DNA of 64,000 nt, from NCBI GenBank assembly GCA_033065855.1, contig JAVXUO010000415.1, forward strand, positions 585,501 to 649,500. The letters are read 5' to 3'. Made by a program: the position numbers and the translations under genes. This document shows, piece after piece, positions 22,659 to 34,390 of the stretch (position 1 is its first letter; each line of letters opens with the position of its first letter). The stretch comes from Escallonia rubra (Eukaryota; Streptophyta; Magnoliopsida; Escalloniales; Escalloniaceae). The notes beneath the pieces are model-generated. The model had not been told where the DNA came from. It saw only the letters and a program-made list of their open reading frames with translations, and did not search any database.

Positions 22659-24755
22659 TATAATATCCGAAAACATGAAGCTGATTTTATGGTAAAACAA
22701 ATTCCAATTATTTATTTATTTGATCGTTAGCTACGAATTGGTGACCATTATAATTTTTTCTATCTTTAGCGACAATTTTTAGAAATTAGAAGTTAGAATT
22801 TAACAATAGCAGTTATAACTAATATTGATTAAGGTCTTTAACGATAATTAGCGTAAATAATATTTTTAAAAACCTTTAGTGACAATTTTTATACGCACCG
22901 ATATATTTTTAGCAACTTTTAGCAACAATATAAGGAAGAGGGGTACAATAAGAAATTAATAAGAGGGTTTAAAAAATAAATTTAAGATGGGACTAATAGA
23001 TATATAAAAGATAACAACAAAATCTAAATTTATTTTAAAAATTATATCAACTCTCTAACCTTAGGTAAGTGAGGGTACAAAGGAGGAAATTAGGGGGAAA
23101 AACTTTAAATCTTACCTTAAGAGTCCATTAGGTTACAACAAGAGAAGCAGATACAGCGGTTACACACACAAAGAGATAGACAGAAGAAAAAAAAGAAGGC
23201 CGACAAGGAATCCGGTGAAGTAGCAAAGAATTTCAGTAAGCCTCTTGCAATTTTCAATACCCTTGTGTGTATATTGCAGCATATGCATACAATATGTGCG
23301 TGCATTGGATTATAGCAGTGAGGAAAAGGGTGGAGATTCATGAAAAAGGAAGCCATGGTGACTGCAGTGATTGTGTGGATGATCGCGAGAGGGGTAGTTG
23401 GTGACAGCCGTGAATAGAAGCAGTCGTGAAGGGCTGCGAGGTTAGAGAGAAAAAGATGTGGGTGCTATGTGTGGGTTGGACGGGAAGCAGTGGATGTAGT
23501 GTCTGCAATGAGTGTGTTGTGTGTGTGTGTGTGTGTGCGCGCGCCTGTGTTGTGTGAAAGCAGCCATGACAGGAAGGGATACAGCCGTGAATAATGTGTT
23601 GTGCATATGTGAATAATGTGTTGTACCAAAAAAAATATGTGAATATCTGGATTGGGTAAAAGAGAAGCTCTAATGGCCTGCGTATGTATGTATTTGTGTG
23701 ATGTGGGTCTAATATCAGAATTACTGGTAAAAAAATTTATTTTTTTGAAATTGTTTAAATAATTTCTACAGTTTCAGTTTTTTTAAAACTAATTCGGAGT
23801 CTTTATAATTCTTATTGAATTTGGAGAAAATTATAGTAATGTTTTTATGATATAAAGAAGTTCCAATTTCAGTTTTGGAAATTTTGGAGTTGACTTGGTA
23901 CTATTATTTATATCGCACTTGAGTTGGCAAAATGGATGATTTTAAAATGATTCCGATGCTTTTTTAAATCCTGCTTTTAGTTTCTTTATTTTTCTTACTT
24001 ATTTTAAAGCTATAATAAGAATTATGGGGAATTTGATTTGAGCTAGAAGTATTAAATTCTATTTCTGAGGTTTTTTGGTATTTAAGAAAATTATTTTTAT
24101 TTGAACATATTCAAAAAACTAGAAAATTGATATTCTAACTTGTTATGCTATTTTAAGCTATAAAAATATTTTATAAGAATTTATTTTGAATTTTTTAGTA
24201 TCGTTATGTCTTAAGGAGTGTGTGGGATTTTTTGTTAGGTTGGTCGTCCAAGGGATTTGTTTCGATCTAGGTTGTGTTGAGAGTGTCGGAGTGAGCAACA
24301 TATAAGAAATTAGCATTGGGTGCATAGTTTATGAGGCTAGACCAATACTTAATTTGTCAATTTAGGTTAATTCGAGGTTTCTGAATGAGGTTGAATAGCA
24401 GCGAGCACATAGCTTGGAATGAGGTAAGTGATTTTTATCCGAACCAAACTCCTCATAATTGATTTCGTATGCTACTCTAATTTGTTATCATTATTCATTT
24501 AGACTATGTTATGATTGAGATAAGCATGTATTATTGCCTTGAAAACCTTTTGTTGAGCCTTAGAACGTTTCATTGAAACTCTTATTGATACTCAATATTT
24601 ATTCCATATCGAGCATTGAACTATATGTTGAATTAGAGATTATTGTCCTTCTGTGTATTGACATGAGAGTTTGTTTTGGTGTGTATTGGAGGGAGTTGGT
24701 GCGTATTGAAAGAGTTGTTGTGTATTAGTATGGGGTAATACCTTGATGGATTAGC

Positions 24756-24810
<55 letters not shown>

Positions 24811-25423
24811 TAGAGAGAGAGAGAGAGAGAGAGAGTTTGTGATAGTGAGCCTATGTGGCTTTGCTAAGTGTTACCCTACACTGGCTGTGTGGCTTTACTC
24901 ATCTATTAATTACCCTGTGCTCATAGTAATACTTTTCTGAATCTGTGCATCAAAATTTGTTTACTCAATATTGAAAAATGATTATTTGATATCTGATTGA
25001 AGGGGCTGAGTTGAACATGTTCCCCATATTGTCCTCAAATTATCTGTATTCATTTTGAATTTTCTTGAAAAGTTATCAACGAATTAAATATGTGAATTGT
25101 TTCGTAATCAATTCACTTGGTTCTTAAGCGACCTTATTGATCTCTCAAAAGCTCACCCTTATTTGATTCCTTTCTGTAAGTTAGGATCACAAATAGACTG
25201 CTTGGGATTAGGTTTAGAGCTCGAGCGTGAGAATTGATATTTAGTTATCATATCATTAGAAACCCTGTATGGGTGAATTTCGCTAGTTTATTATCTATGT
25301 TTAAATTTAGTTTTCCAAGGATGATTGTACACTGAGAGTATTACAATACTTAATGGTTTAGCTGCTCTGATAATAGTTGATCATTGGGTTGTGAGGATAA
25401 TATTGTCTTTGTGTAAATGATCG
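22659..25423 (+). mobile_element. Element A 3' LTR, interrupted by element B (resumes 36312-36354)
   Basis: It begins TATAATATCC, a decayed form of TGTAATACCCC, and follows the first element-A LTR along its length. It stops at GATCG (25419-25423). The same LTR continues after element B from the duplicated GATCG at 36312-36316 to its end GGTATGTTACA at 36354. The open frame at 23117-23356 (minus) is a chance frame. Confidence 0.85.
24760..24835. repeat. (AT)n(GA)n compound microsatellite
   Basis: About 49 bases of AT followed by about 27 of GA, inside the element-A 3' LTR and absent from its 5' partner. Confidence 0.95.
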
Positions 25424-25664
25424 TGTAATACCCCTGATTTTTCGGATACTTGTGTAAAGAATAATTAAGAAATATTCTGATTTTGAATTAAATAATGGAC
25501 CTTAGAGAATTTTCTTGGAGTCCTTCTAGTGACGAAATTGATATTTAATAGTCTTAGTATCTAATGTGATTAGATTAGATATTATTTAAAAAAAAAGGAA
25601 GAAGAAGAGATTTCAATTTGGATTAGGATTAGGATTGTAAGTCATATTGTGATTAAATTAATAT

Positions 25665-27142
25665 GGGTAAATTACACTAAAGACCCCTGAGATTTTACGT
25701 AATTACACTCCACTACCGCTATCTTTAAAAATTACACTCCATCCCCCCGAGGTTTGTACCCGCATTATACACAACTACACACATTTAACGGCAGGCCCAA
25801 CTTCGTGAAAAGATTCTCTGACACATCACTTTATGCAAATTTCATACCCAAAATACCCCCCATTTGTCCTTTACTCAAACAAGGAGGGCATTTTGGTCAG
25901 AACAATTAAAAAAGGAAGATTAGGGTTGAATCTAAAAGCTAATGGGTTTGGCGAGCGGCGGCGCGACGCTGTTGCAGCTGCGATAAGAGGAAGGAAGGGG
26001 GGAGGGGGGGCGCCAACAGAGGGAGGGACGCTGCCTATGTGGGATGCAGAAGGAGGGACAAAGCTAATGGGTTTGGCGAGCGGCGGCGCGACGCTGTTGC
26101 AGCTACGATAAGAGGAAGGAAGGGGGGAGGGGGGGCGCCGACGGGGGGAGGGACGCTGCCTGTGTGGGATGCAGAAGGAGGGACAAAGGGCTGTTACTGC
26201 TGCGAAGGGGAGAAGAAGAAGGAAGGAAAAGGGGGGTCGGCGTCACCGACGGGGGGAAGGGCGCTGTCAGCGGAGAGTGAGGCGTCAGTTTAAGATGTTG
26301 CAGGAAGGGCGACGGGGCTGTTACGACCGCGGGGGACGAGGGGAGGGAAGAAGAAGGAAGAAGGGGGGTCGGCGTCGCCGACGGGAGGAAGGGCGCTGTC
26401 AGCGGAGAGTGAGGCGTGACGCTGTTGCAGTAGGAGGGGCGATAGGGCAAGGGGCTGTTGCGACCGTGGGAGACGAGGGGAGAGAAGAAGAAGGAGGGGG
26501 GGGGGTCGGCGGGGCGGAGGGGGGGGGGGGTGCTGTCAGCGGAGAGTGAGGCGCGGCGTTATTGCAGCAGGAGGGGCGATGGGGCAAGGGGCTATTGCGA
26601 CCGCGGGGGACGAGGGGAGAGAAAAAGAAGGAAGAAGGGGGTCGGCATCACCGACGGGGGGAGGGGTGCTGTCAGCGGAGAGTGAGGCGCGGTGCTGTTG
26701 CAGCAGGAGGGGCGACGGGGTAAGGGGCTGTTGTTACCGCGGGGGACGAGGGGAGAGGAGAAGATGCCGAAGGAAGGGACGCTGCAGGGTGATGACGGGG
26801 GAACGGGCGCTGCAAGTTGCTGATGGGGGAAAGGGGCGCTGTAGGGTGCCGGCGTAAGATGCCGAAGGAAGGGCGGCGGGGCAAGGGGCTATTGCGGCCA
26901 TGGGGCTCAGGGGGAGAGAAGAAGAAGGCAGAAACAGGGGAAGTCCCTCCAATAATTCCCAAAAACAAGTTTTCTCTCCAAAATTTCAAGAAAACAGTCT
27001 AAGGGGCATTCATGTCTTTTTGCATTGCACCATTAACACCGTAAAAGAAAAAGTTACTTTTTGAACTGAGTGTAATTTTTAAAGATAGCAGTAGTGGAGT
27101 GTAATTACGTAAAACCTCAGGGGTGTTTAGTGTAATTTACCC
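25665..27142. mobile_element. Non-autonomous MULE inside element B LTR1
   Basis: Inverted ends of roughly 75 bp begin GGGTAAATTACACTAAA at the left and mirror this at the right. The flanks are AATTAATAT (25656-25664) and AATTAATAA (27143-27151), a 9-bp duplication with one change. The uninterrupted LTR2 shows the empty site. The interior is very GC-rich and purine-rich on the plus strand and consists largely of tandem repeats. No transposase is present. The end design (AATTACAC, CCCCTGAG) is related to the family at 8206-10798, but the sequences are distinct. Confidence 0.82.
25940..26900 (+). repeat. GC-rich minisatellite, about 126-130-bp unit, roughly seven copies
   Basis: The first two units (phrase GGTTTGGCGAGCGGCGGCGC at 25946 and 26072) are 126 bp apart and nearly identical. 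Later units share GACGCTGTTGCAG, GGGGACGAGGGGAG and GCTGTCAGCGGAGAGTGAGG but vary in length. Overlapping arginine/glycine-rich and proline/serine-rich open frames on both strands are by-products of this composition, not genes. Confidence 0.85.
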
Positions 27143-28839
27143 AATTAATAATGAGGACTTTAAGATGTGTTATAATTACACTAGCAAGAAGACTTTTAGT
27201 TATGTTATAATTACACTAGAAATTGGGACTTCAAGTCAAATTAGAATTAGATTAGCAAACTATATAAGGAGGAAGAAGACATAAGAGTCATAAGAGTCTT
27301 CATATTGTGTAGAGACAAAGGAGAGAAAAGAGCTAGTGCATTATTTTGGGTATCCAAGCAAAAAGGTGGTGATTGATATAAGATGAAAAGGAGATTTTTA
27401 ACGTTATATTCGTTACTTTGAGGTAAGGGTTTTTATGCACTCATTTCTTTCGATACATATTATTATGGTGAGTGTTGTGATGTAAATCAGCTTTCGATTA
27501 TTGAACTTTTCCGTCATCCGTTATCTCTGTACGTTTTATTGTGTTGCCGTTTCTTTTGTCTTCCAGCATCGTTGATCTGTCTCAAAGCTGAAGAAACTAC
27601 TGTTCACGTTCTTTTTACTGTTCCTTTGTGAAAGTAATCATTGCACCTTTGTTTCCAGTTTCAACCATTTAAAATATACTCCCTATAGTTTTCCTTTGCA
27701 AAGGACAACTCTCAGTATTTTAATGGAATTTGCACACCTCTACATAATAGGAATCTGCCACGTGTCAATTTTTGGGCAGTCCCTTGTCTTTTTAAAAGTC
27801 TTACCGATTTACGTGCCTTCTGATTTTTCACCCAAAACTTCATTTGACCATATCTCATTCATTCAATCTCCGATTGAGCTAATTTTTGTTTCGTTGAATT
27901 TGTATTTTCGTTCTCTTCACTTTGAGCCTACAATGACTATTTTTTGGACTTCAAATAAATATTCGCTATATTTATCAAACTACTTTGTGGGTGATATTTG
28001 TGTTTGAAAGTCACTTTTAATTATCGTGACTTATATGTGACGCGCCGGCTGCAATATTCGACATGGTGTAACCATGATTTGTGATGCTTAATAATAAGCA
28101 CTTGTGTATGTGTGACACCCACAAGATTTGGTAAATATATTTTGATATTCGACTTATTGGTTATGTAACCCCTTTTTGGGTCGATTTGTTATTCGTGTGT
28201 GAATCGATATTCGACTAATTGATTATTTAACCCCCTTTTTTGTTGCTTTTGTTATTCATTTGTGAAATTCGATTAAGTTATCTGAATTCTTATTTGTTGG
28301 TTCTATTCAATAACTCAAATTTATTGTTCATTTTTGGTAACCCTCTTGTGGTCACCTTTGTTATTCGCTTATGAAATTTGACTGAGTTATCTAAATTCCT
28401 ATTTATTGGCTCTACTCGTTAACTCATGTTTTGTATTTGTTTTGGCTCTATGTGTGTAAAAACTTTTACTGGGCAATTCGTGCTCACCCCTTTGCTTTTT
28501 TCTTCTATCCCCTTCCAGGCCAAGAGTATCATGAAGGGCGAGATGTTAGTACAGCGGTGGAATTGCTTTGGTGTTTGGTATTGAGAATCGTAGAGGTTAT
28601 GAATTCTTTAGAGGCATTATTGGTTAGTTGATTTCTTTTACTTTGGATTCAGATGTTTAGTCTAAGAGATTTACAATAAAGTTTTGAAGTATTTTGGAGT
28701 TAAGTTTTTGTGATTTAGATAATTATGCCTTGCGGTATTTTAGATGTTATGCTCTAGCTTTATACTAGTTACGTTATCGACGTGTTTTATGCTTTGGTTA
28801 ATGACGTGTTCAGACCCTCAGGTTCAGGGCGTTACATAA

Positions 28840-28855
28840 TGGTATCAGAGCTAGG
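28840..28855 (+). other. Primer-binding site of element B, first copy (initiator-Met tRNA)
   Basis: TGGTATCAGAGCTAGG starts three bases after LTR1 and matches the initiator-methionine tRNA 3' end over its first 12 positions. Confidence 0.9.
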
Positions 28856-29200
28856 TTTGAGATTCTGTAGACTCATAAGCCTAAGATATATGTTATTGGG
28901 ATTAGACCTTAAAAAGGTGGATTAAGTTTTCAGAATTTATTTCATATTTGAGCATAAGATTGAGAATTGGGCATAAGCTTGGGATTTAGGTCCAGTACGC
29001 AATAGTAAAACGAATGTTACTAGCCTTTGGAATTCAAATATTTTTAAGTGTTAACCAAAGAGGATGATAGAGGGATAGGACTATGATCTTTTGGTGTCAA
29101 TGATTAGCTCTATCAAATGGTAGCTATATATGGAAAAGGTTGTGATATCAACATAAAAGTGATATGGTGATTGATATTTTTTTAGTGAATTTGAAAGAAG

Positions 29201-29441
29201 GCATTGGCATTACTAGATCATGGTGCCACTTTAGTCATTTGTTTCAATATCATTTTGTAAGTATCTAAGTGTTAGATATAGAAACTTGAAACCACAGCTA
29301 TATGTAGTTACCCTTACGGAAAACCTTGTGGTGGCCCATATGGTTTATACTTCTAGCCCCATCAGTATCGATGATAGAGATTTGACAGTTGACTTAGTTT
29401 TTCTGGATATGAAACAGTTCGATATAATTTTGGGTATGGAC
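29201..29441 (+). pseudogene. Element B retropepsin relic, internal copy 1
   Basis: The frame at 29201 gives ALALLDHGATLVICF, corresponding to the DSGA-type active-site loop of gypsy proteases with histidine in place of serine. Further on, TVDLVFLDMKQFDIILGMD (ending 29441) matches the end of the protease domain. Frames are shifted between the two pieces. Polyprotein debris further on includes a short RNase H-like phrase near 30110. The reverse transcriptase and integrase cores are absent. Confidence 0.75.
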
Positions 29442-30640
29442 TGATTGTTTTCCAATCATTCCAAGATGGATTGCTTTAGAAAATATAATGGTTAAAAGAT
29501 AAGATTATGATCTTCTGGTGAATAGATCTAACAACTAGTACCTATAGGCTGTAAGTGATGTGGTAGATTAGAGAATTAAACTTTGATGGATGCATGATAT
29601 ACATGTCTGTAATTTATTTTGGGTACTTTAAGGTAATATTTTTCTCTGTGATGGATTTGGTAATAGTTTAAACTGGTTTGCTTTGAGGCATCAAAGTGCG
29701 CAATGAAAGCATGGTGGTCTTTTGGTGTGATGCGTAAGTACTTATAGGAATTGGTTATTCATACTGGCTAAGTCAAAGTAGTATGCTTCAAAGGTTATCC
29801 GATGATTTTGGTTTTGGTGTCAGACTAATGAACGTAGGTGGAAAAATTATTTATCATTAGTTGATCTCATGGTTTTGGTTAGTGAACTTCGCAGATAGTG
29901 TATCGTTGCAATTTTAGTTAAGCCTTGGATATTGAGTTTGTGGTCTCTGTAGTTGGTAAATATGGGCAAAAGGATTGAGTTTGTTGTTGTCTTGAGTAAC
30001 CGTGTGTTTGAAGTACTAAGATGTTTCTAGGTATAGAATTTTGGAATCTGTTGGCAATTTGATCAAGTATTATCATACTTGAAAGGATAATAGTGTGGTG
30101 AGGCATTGGGCGGAAAGCATGCCAATATCTTAGCAACTTTAGTTACTACTTAGTCTCAGTTGTCAGTGAAGTTTCACTAAGAGAGTATTGAGATGACTCA
30201 ATTTGTGGTTTTATATGGTAACAAATTTCGATCATATAAATGCTAGCATAAGGTTGGAATGACGATGGAAATGGAAGTTAGAACCAAAGGTTTGAATCTT
30301 GTAGAGTACAAGTCATATGTGAAAATTTCTTAGTACTTTGGTCCACCATAGCCTTAAAGACAAGTACGTTAACATTAGGTGGACTGTGCAAATTAAAGGG
30401 TATGGTTTGGTGTGTTATCAGAGTAGCGCAGTGGAAGCGTGATGGATTAGAGATTGATTTCATTTGTTGAATTTTGAGTGGCGCAATTTAGCTCAGTACA
30501 TTTCGTAGGCTAGTTAAGTCATAAAAAATTCGAAGTTGGAATTTCATTTATAGTATGAGGAATGTAATAACTCGTGTTAGAAGGCAATAAGCTACTTTTG
30601 ATGATTAAGGAACACTCAATTCCGAGGACAAAATTATTTT

Positions 30641-30653
30641 AAGGGGGGGATAA
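30641..30653 (+). other. Polypurine tract of element B, first copy
   Basis: AAGGGGGGGATAA directly precedes LTR2. An identical tract at 34378-34390 precedes LTR3. Confidence 0.85.
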
Positions 30654-32573
30654 TATGATACCCGGATTTTTCGGATACTTGTGTAAAGAACAATTAAGAA
30701 ATATTCTAATTTTGAATTAAGTAATGGACCTTAGAGAATTTTTTTGGAGTCCTTCTAGTGACGAAATTGATATTTAATAGTCTTAGTGTCCAATGTGATT
30801 AGATTAGATATTATTTATAAAAAAAAGGAAGAAGAAGAGATTTCGACTTGGATTAGGATTGTAAGTCATATTGTGACTAAATTAGTAATGAGGACTTTAA
30901 GTTGTGTTATAATTATACTAGCAATAAGGACTTTTAGTTATGTTATAATTACACTAGAAAGAAGGACTTTTAGTTGTGTTATAATTACACTAGAAATTCG
31001 GACTTCAAGTCATATTAGAATTAGATTAGCAAACTATACAATGAGGAAGAAGACATAAGAGTCATCAGAGTCTTCATATTTTTTAGAGACAAATGAGAGA
31101 AAAGAGCTAGTGCATTATTTTGGGTATCCAAGCAAAAAGGTAGTGATTGATCTAAGATGAAAAGGATATTTTTAACGCTATATTCGTTACTTTGAGATAA
31201 GGGTTTTTATGCACTCCTTTCTTTCGATAATCATTATCATGGTGTGTGTTGTGATGTAAATCAGCTTTCGATTATTGAACTTTTTCGTTATCCGTTATCG
31301 CCGTACCTTTTATTGTGTTGCCATTTCTTTTGTCTTCCAGCGTCGTTGATCTGTCTCAAAGCTGAAGAAATTACTGGTCTCGTTCTTTTTACTGTTCCTT
31401 TTGTGAAAGTAATCATTGCACCTTTGTTTCCGGTTTCAACCATTTAAAATATACTCCCTATAGTTTTCCTTTGCAAAGGACAACTCTTAGCATTTTAATG
31501 GGATTTGCACACCTTTACGGAATAGGAATCTGCCACGTGTCAATTTCTGGGCAGTCCCTTGTCCTTTTAAAAGTCTTACCGATTTACATGCCTTTTTATT
31601 TTTCACCCAAAACTTCCTTTGACCATATCTCATTCATTCGATCTCCAATTGAGCTAATTTTTGTTTCGTTGAATTTGTACTTTCGTTCTCTTTAGTTTGA
31701 GTCTACAATGACTATTTTTGGACTTCGAATGAATATTCGCTATATTTATCAAACTACTTTGTGAGTGATATTTGTGTTTGAAAGTCATTTTTAATTATCG
31801 TGACTTATATGTGACGCGCCGGCTGCAATATTCGACATGGTGTAACCATGATTTGTGATGCTCAATAATAAGCACTTGTGGATGTGACACCCACAAGATT
31901 TGGTAAATATAATTTGATATTCGACTTATTGGTTATGTAACCCCTTTTTGGGTCGATTTGTTATTCGTGTGTGAATCGATATTTGACTTATTGGTTATTT
32001 AACTCCCTTTTTGGTCGCTTCTGTTATTCGTTTGTGAAATTCGATTAAGTTATCTGAATTCTTATTTGTTGTTGGTAACCCTCTTTTGCTCACCTTTGTT
32101 ATTCGCTTATGAAATTTGACTGAGTTATCTAAATTCCTATTTATTGGCTCTACTCGATAACTCATGTTTTGTATTCGTTTTGGCTCTATGTGTGTAAAAA
32201 CTTTTACTGGGCAATTCGTGCTCACCCCTTTGCTTTTTGTTTTTATCCCCGTTCAGGCCAAGAGTATCATGAAGGGCGAGATGTTAGTACAGCGGTGGAA
32301 TTGCTTTGGTGTTTGGTATTGAGAAGCATAGAGGTTATGAATTCTTTAGAGGAATTATTGGTTAGTTGGTTTCATTACTTTGGATTCAGATGTTTAGTTT
32401 GAGAGATTTGCAATAAAGTTTTGAAGTATTTTGGAGTTAAGTTTTTGTGATTTAGATAATTATGCCTTGCGGTATTTTAGATGTTATGCTCTACCTTTAT
32501 AATAGTTACGTTATCGACGTGTTTTACGCTTTGGTTAATGACGTGTTCAGACCCTCGGGTTCAGGGCGTTACA
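30654..32573 (+). mobile_element. Element B LTR2 (middle LTR)
   Basis: It begins TATGATACCCGG and ends GGGCGTTACA, 1,920 bp, with no insertion. Its first 1,493 bases (to 32146) match LTR3 without a difference I could find. Its last ~430 bases differ from both LTR1 and LTR3 at scattered sites. It contains a CACGTG G-box at about 31533 in the frame-free leader zone. The short open frames inside are chance. Confidence 0.88.
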
Positions 32574-34390
32574 GAATGGTATCAGAGCCAGGTTTGAGAT
32601 TCGATAGACTCCTAAGCCTAAGATATATGTTACTGGGATTAGACCTTAAAAATGTGGATTAAGTTTTGAGAATTTATTTCATATTTGAGCATAAGATTGA
32701 GAATTGGGCATAAGCTTGGGATTTAGGTCCAGTACGCAATAGTAAAACGAATGTTACTAGCCTTTGGAATTCAAATATTTTTAAGTGTTAACCAAAGAGG
32801 ATGATAGAGGGATAGGACTATGATCTTTTGGTGTCAATGATTAGCTCTATCAAATGGTAGCTATATATGGAAAAGGTTGTGATATCAACATAAAAGTGAT
32901 ATGGTGATTGATATTTTTTTAGTGAATTTGAAAGAAGGCATTGGCATTACTAGATCATGGTGCCACTTTAGTCATTTGTTTCAATATCATTTTGTAAGTA
33001 TCTAAGTGTTAGATATAGAAACTTGAAACCACAGCTATATGTAGTTACCCTTACGGAAAACCTTGTGGTGGCCCATATGGTTTATACTTCTAGCCCCATC
33101 AGTATCGATGATAGAGATTTGACAGTTGACTTAGTTTTTCTGGATATGAAACAGTTCGATATAATTTTGGGTATGGACTGATTGTTTTCCAATCATTCCA
33201 AGATGGATTGCTTTAGAAAATATAATGGTTAAAAGATAAGATTATGATCTTCTGGTGAATAGATCTAACAACTAGTACCTATAGGCTGTAAGTGATGTGG
33301 TAGATTAGAGAATTAAACTTTGATGGATGCATGATATACATGTCTGTAATTTATTTTGGGTACTTTAAGGTAATATTTTTCTCTGTGATGGATTTGGTAA
33401 TAGTTTAAACTGGTTTGCTTTGAGGCATCAAAGTGCGCAATGAAAGCATGGTGGTCTTTTGGTGTGATGCGTAAGTACTTATAGGAATTGGTTATTCATA
33501 CTGGCTAAGTCAAAGTAGTATGCTTCAAAGGTTATCCGATGATTTTGGTTTTGGTGTCAGACTAATGAACGTAGGTGGAAAAATTATTTATCATTAGTTG
33601 ATCTCATGGTTTTGGTTAGTGAACTTCGCAGATAGTGTATCGTTGCAATTTTAGTTAAGCCTTGGATATTGAGTTTGTGGTCTCTGTAGTTGGTAAATAT
33701 GGGCAAAAGGATTGAGTTTGTTGTTGTCTTGAGTAACCGTGTGTTTGAAGTACTAAGATGTTTCTAGGTATAGAATTTTGGAATCTGTTGGCAATTTGAT
33801 CAAGTATTATCATACTTGAAAGGATAATAGTGTGGTGAGGCATTGGGCGGAAAGCATGCCAATATCTTAGCAACTTTAGTTACTACTTAGTCTCAGTTGT
33901 CAGTGAAGTTTCACTAAGAGAGTATTGAGATGACTCAATTTGTGGTTTTATATGGTAACAAATTTCGATCATATAAATGCTAGCATAAGGTTGGAATGAC
34001 GATGGAAATGGAAGTTAGAACCAAAGGTTTGAATCTTGTAGAGTACAAGTCATATGTGAAAATTTCTTAGTACTTTGGTCCACCATAGCCTTAAAGACAA
34101 GTACGTTAACATTAGGTGGACTGTGCAAATTAAAGGGTATGGTTTGGTGTGTTATCAGAGTAGCGCAGTGGAAGCGTGATGGATTAGAGATTGATTTCAT
34201 TTGTTGAATTTTGAGTGGCGCAATTTAGCTCAGTACATTTCGTAGGCTAGTTAAGTCATAAAAAATTCGAAGTTGGAATTTCATTTATAGTATGAGGAAT
34301 GTAATAACTCGTGTTAGAAGGCAATAAGCTACTTTTGATGATTAAGGAACACTCAATTCCGAGGACAAAATTATTTTAAGGGGGGGATAA
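32574..34390 (+). mobile_element. Element B internal region, copy 2, with the same retropepsin relic
   Basis: It has the same length (1,817 bp) as copy 1 and, from 32669 on, the same sequence as far as I can see. It repeats the protease relic at 32938-33178 and the polypurine tract at 34378-34390. Only its first ~95 bases differ from copy 1 at several places. Confidence 0.88.
32577..32592 (+). other. Primer-binding site of element B, second copy (initiator-Met tRNA)
   Basis: TGGTATCAGAGCCAGG, three bases after LTR2. It matches the plant initiator-Met primer better than the first copy, which has T in place of C at the thirteenth base. Confidence 0.92.

Larger units (their letters stand above)
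25424..28836 (+). mobile_element. Element B LTR1, enlarged by a MULE
   Basis: Without the 1,478-bp insertion the LTR would be about 1.9 kb, like LTR2 and LTR3. It differs from both at scattered positions. The 3' border GGCGTTACA is followed by an initiator-Met primer site at 28840. Confidence 0.85.

Noticed and set aside
26039..26989. Arginine/glycine- and proline-rich frames on both strands
   Set aside because: They derive from the 126-bp minisatellite; every frame stays open because of composition.
27696..28007. 103-residue frame in element B LTR1, with shorter relatives in LTR2 and LTR3
   Set aside because: It is broken in the other LTR copies, lies in the untranslated part of an LTR and matches no family.
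28840..28855. tRNA-like sequence (initiator-Met 3' end)
   Set aside because: Only the primer-binding complement of the tRNA 3' end is present beside an LTR; there is no cloverleaf. The same applies to 20183-20200 and 32577-32592.
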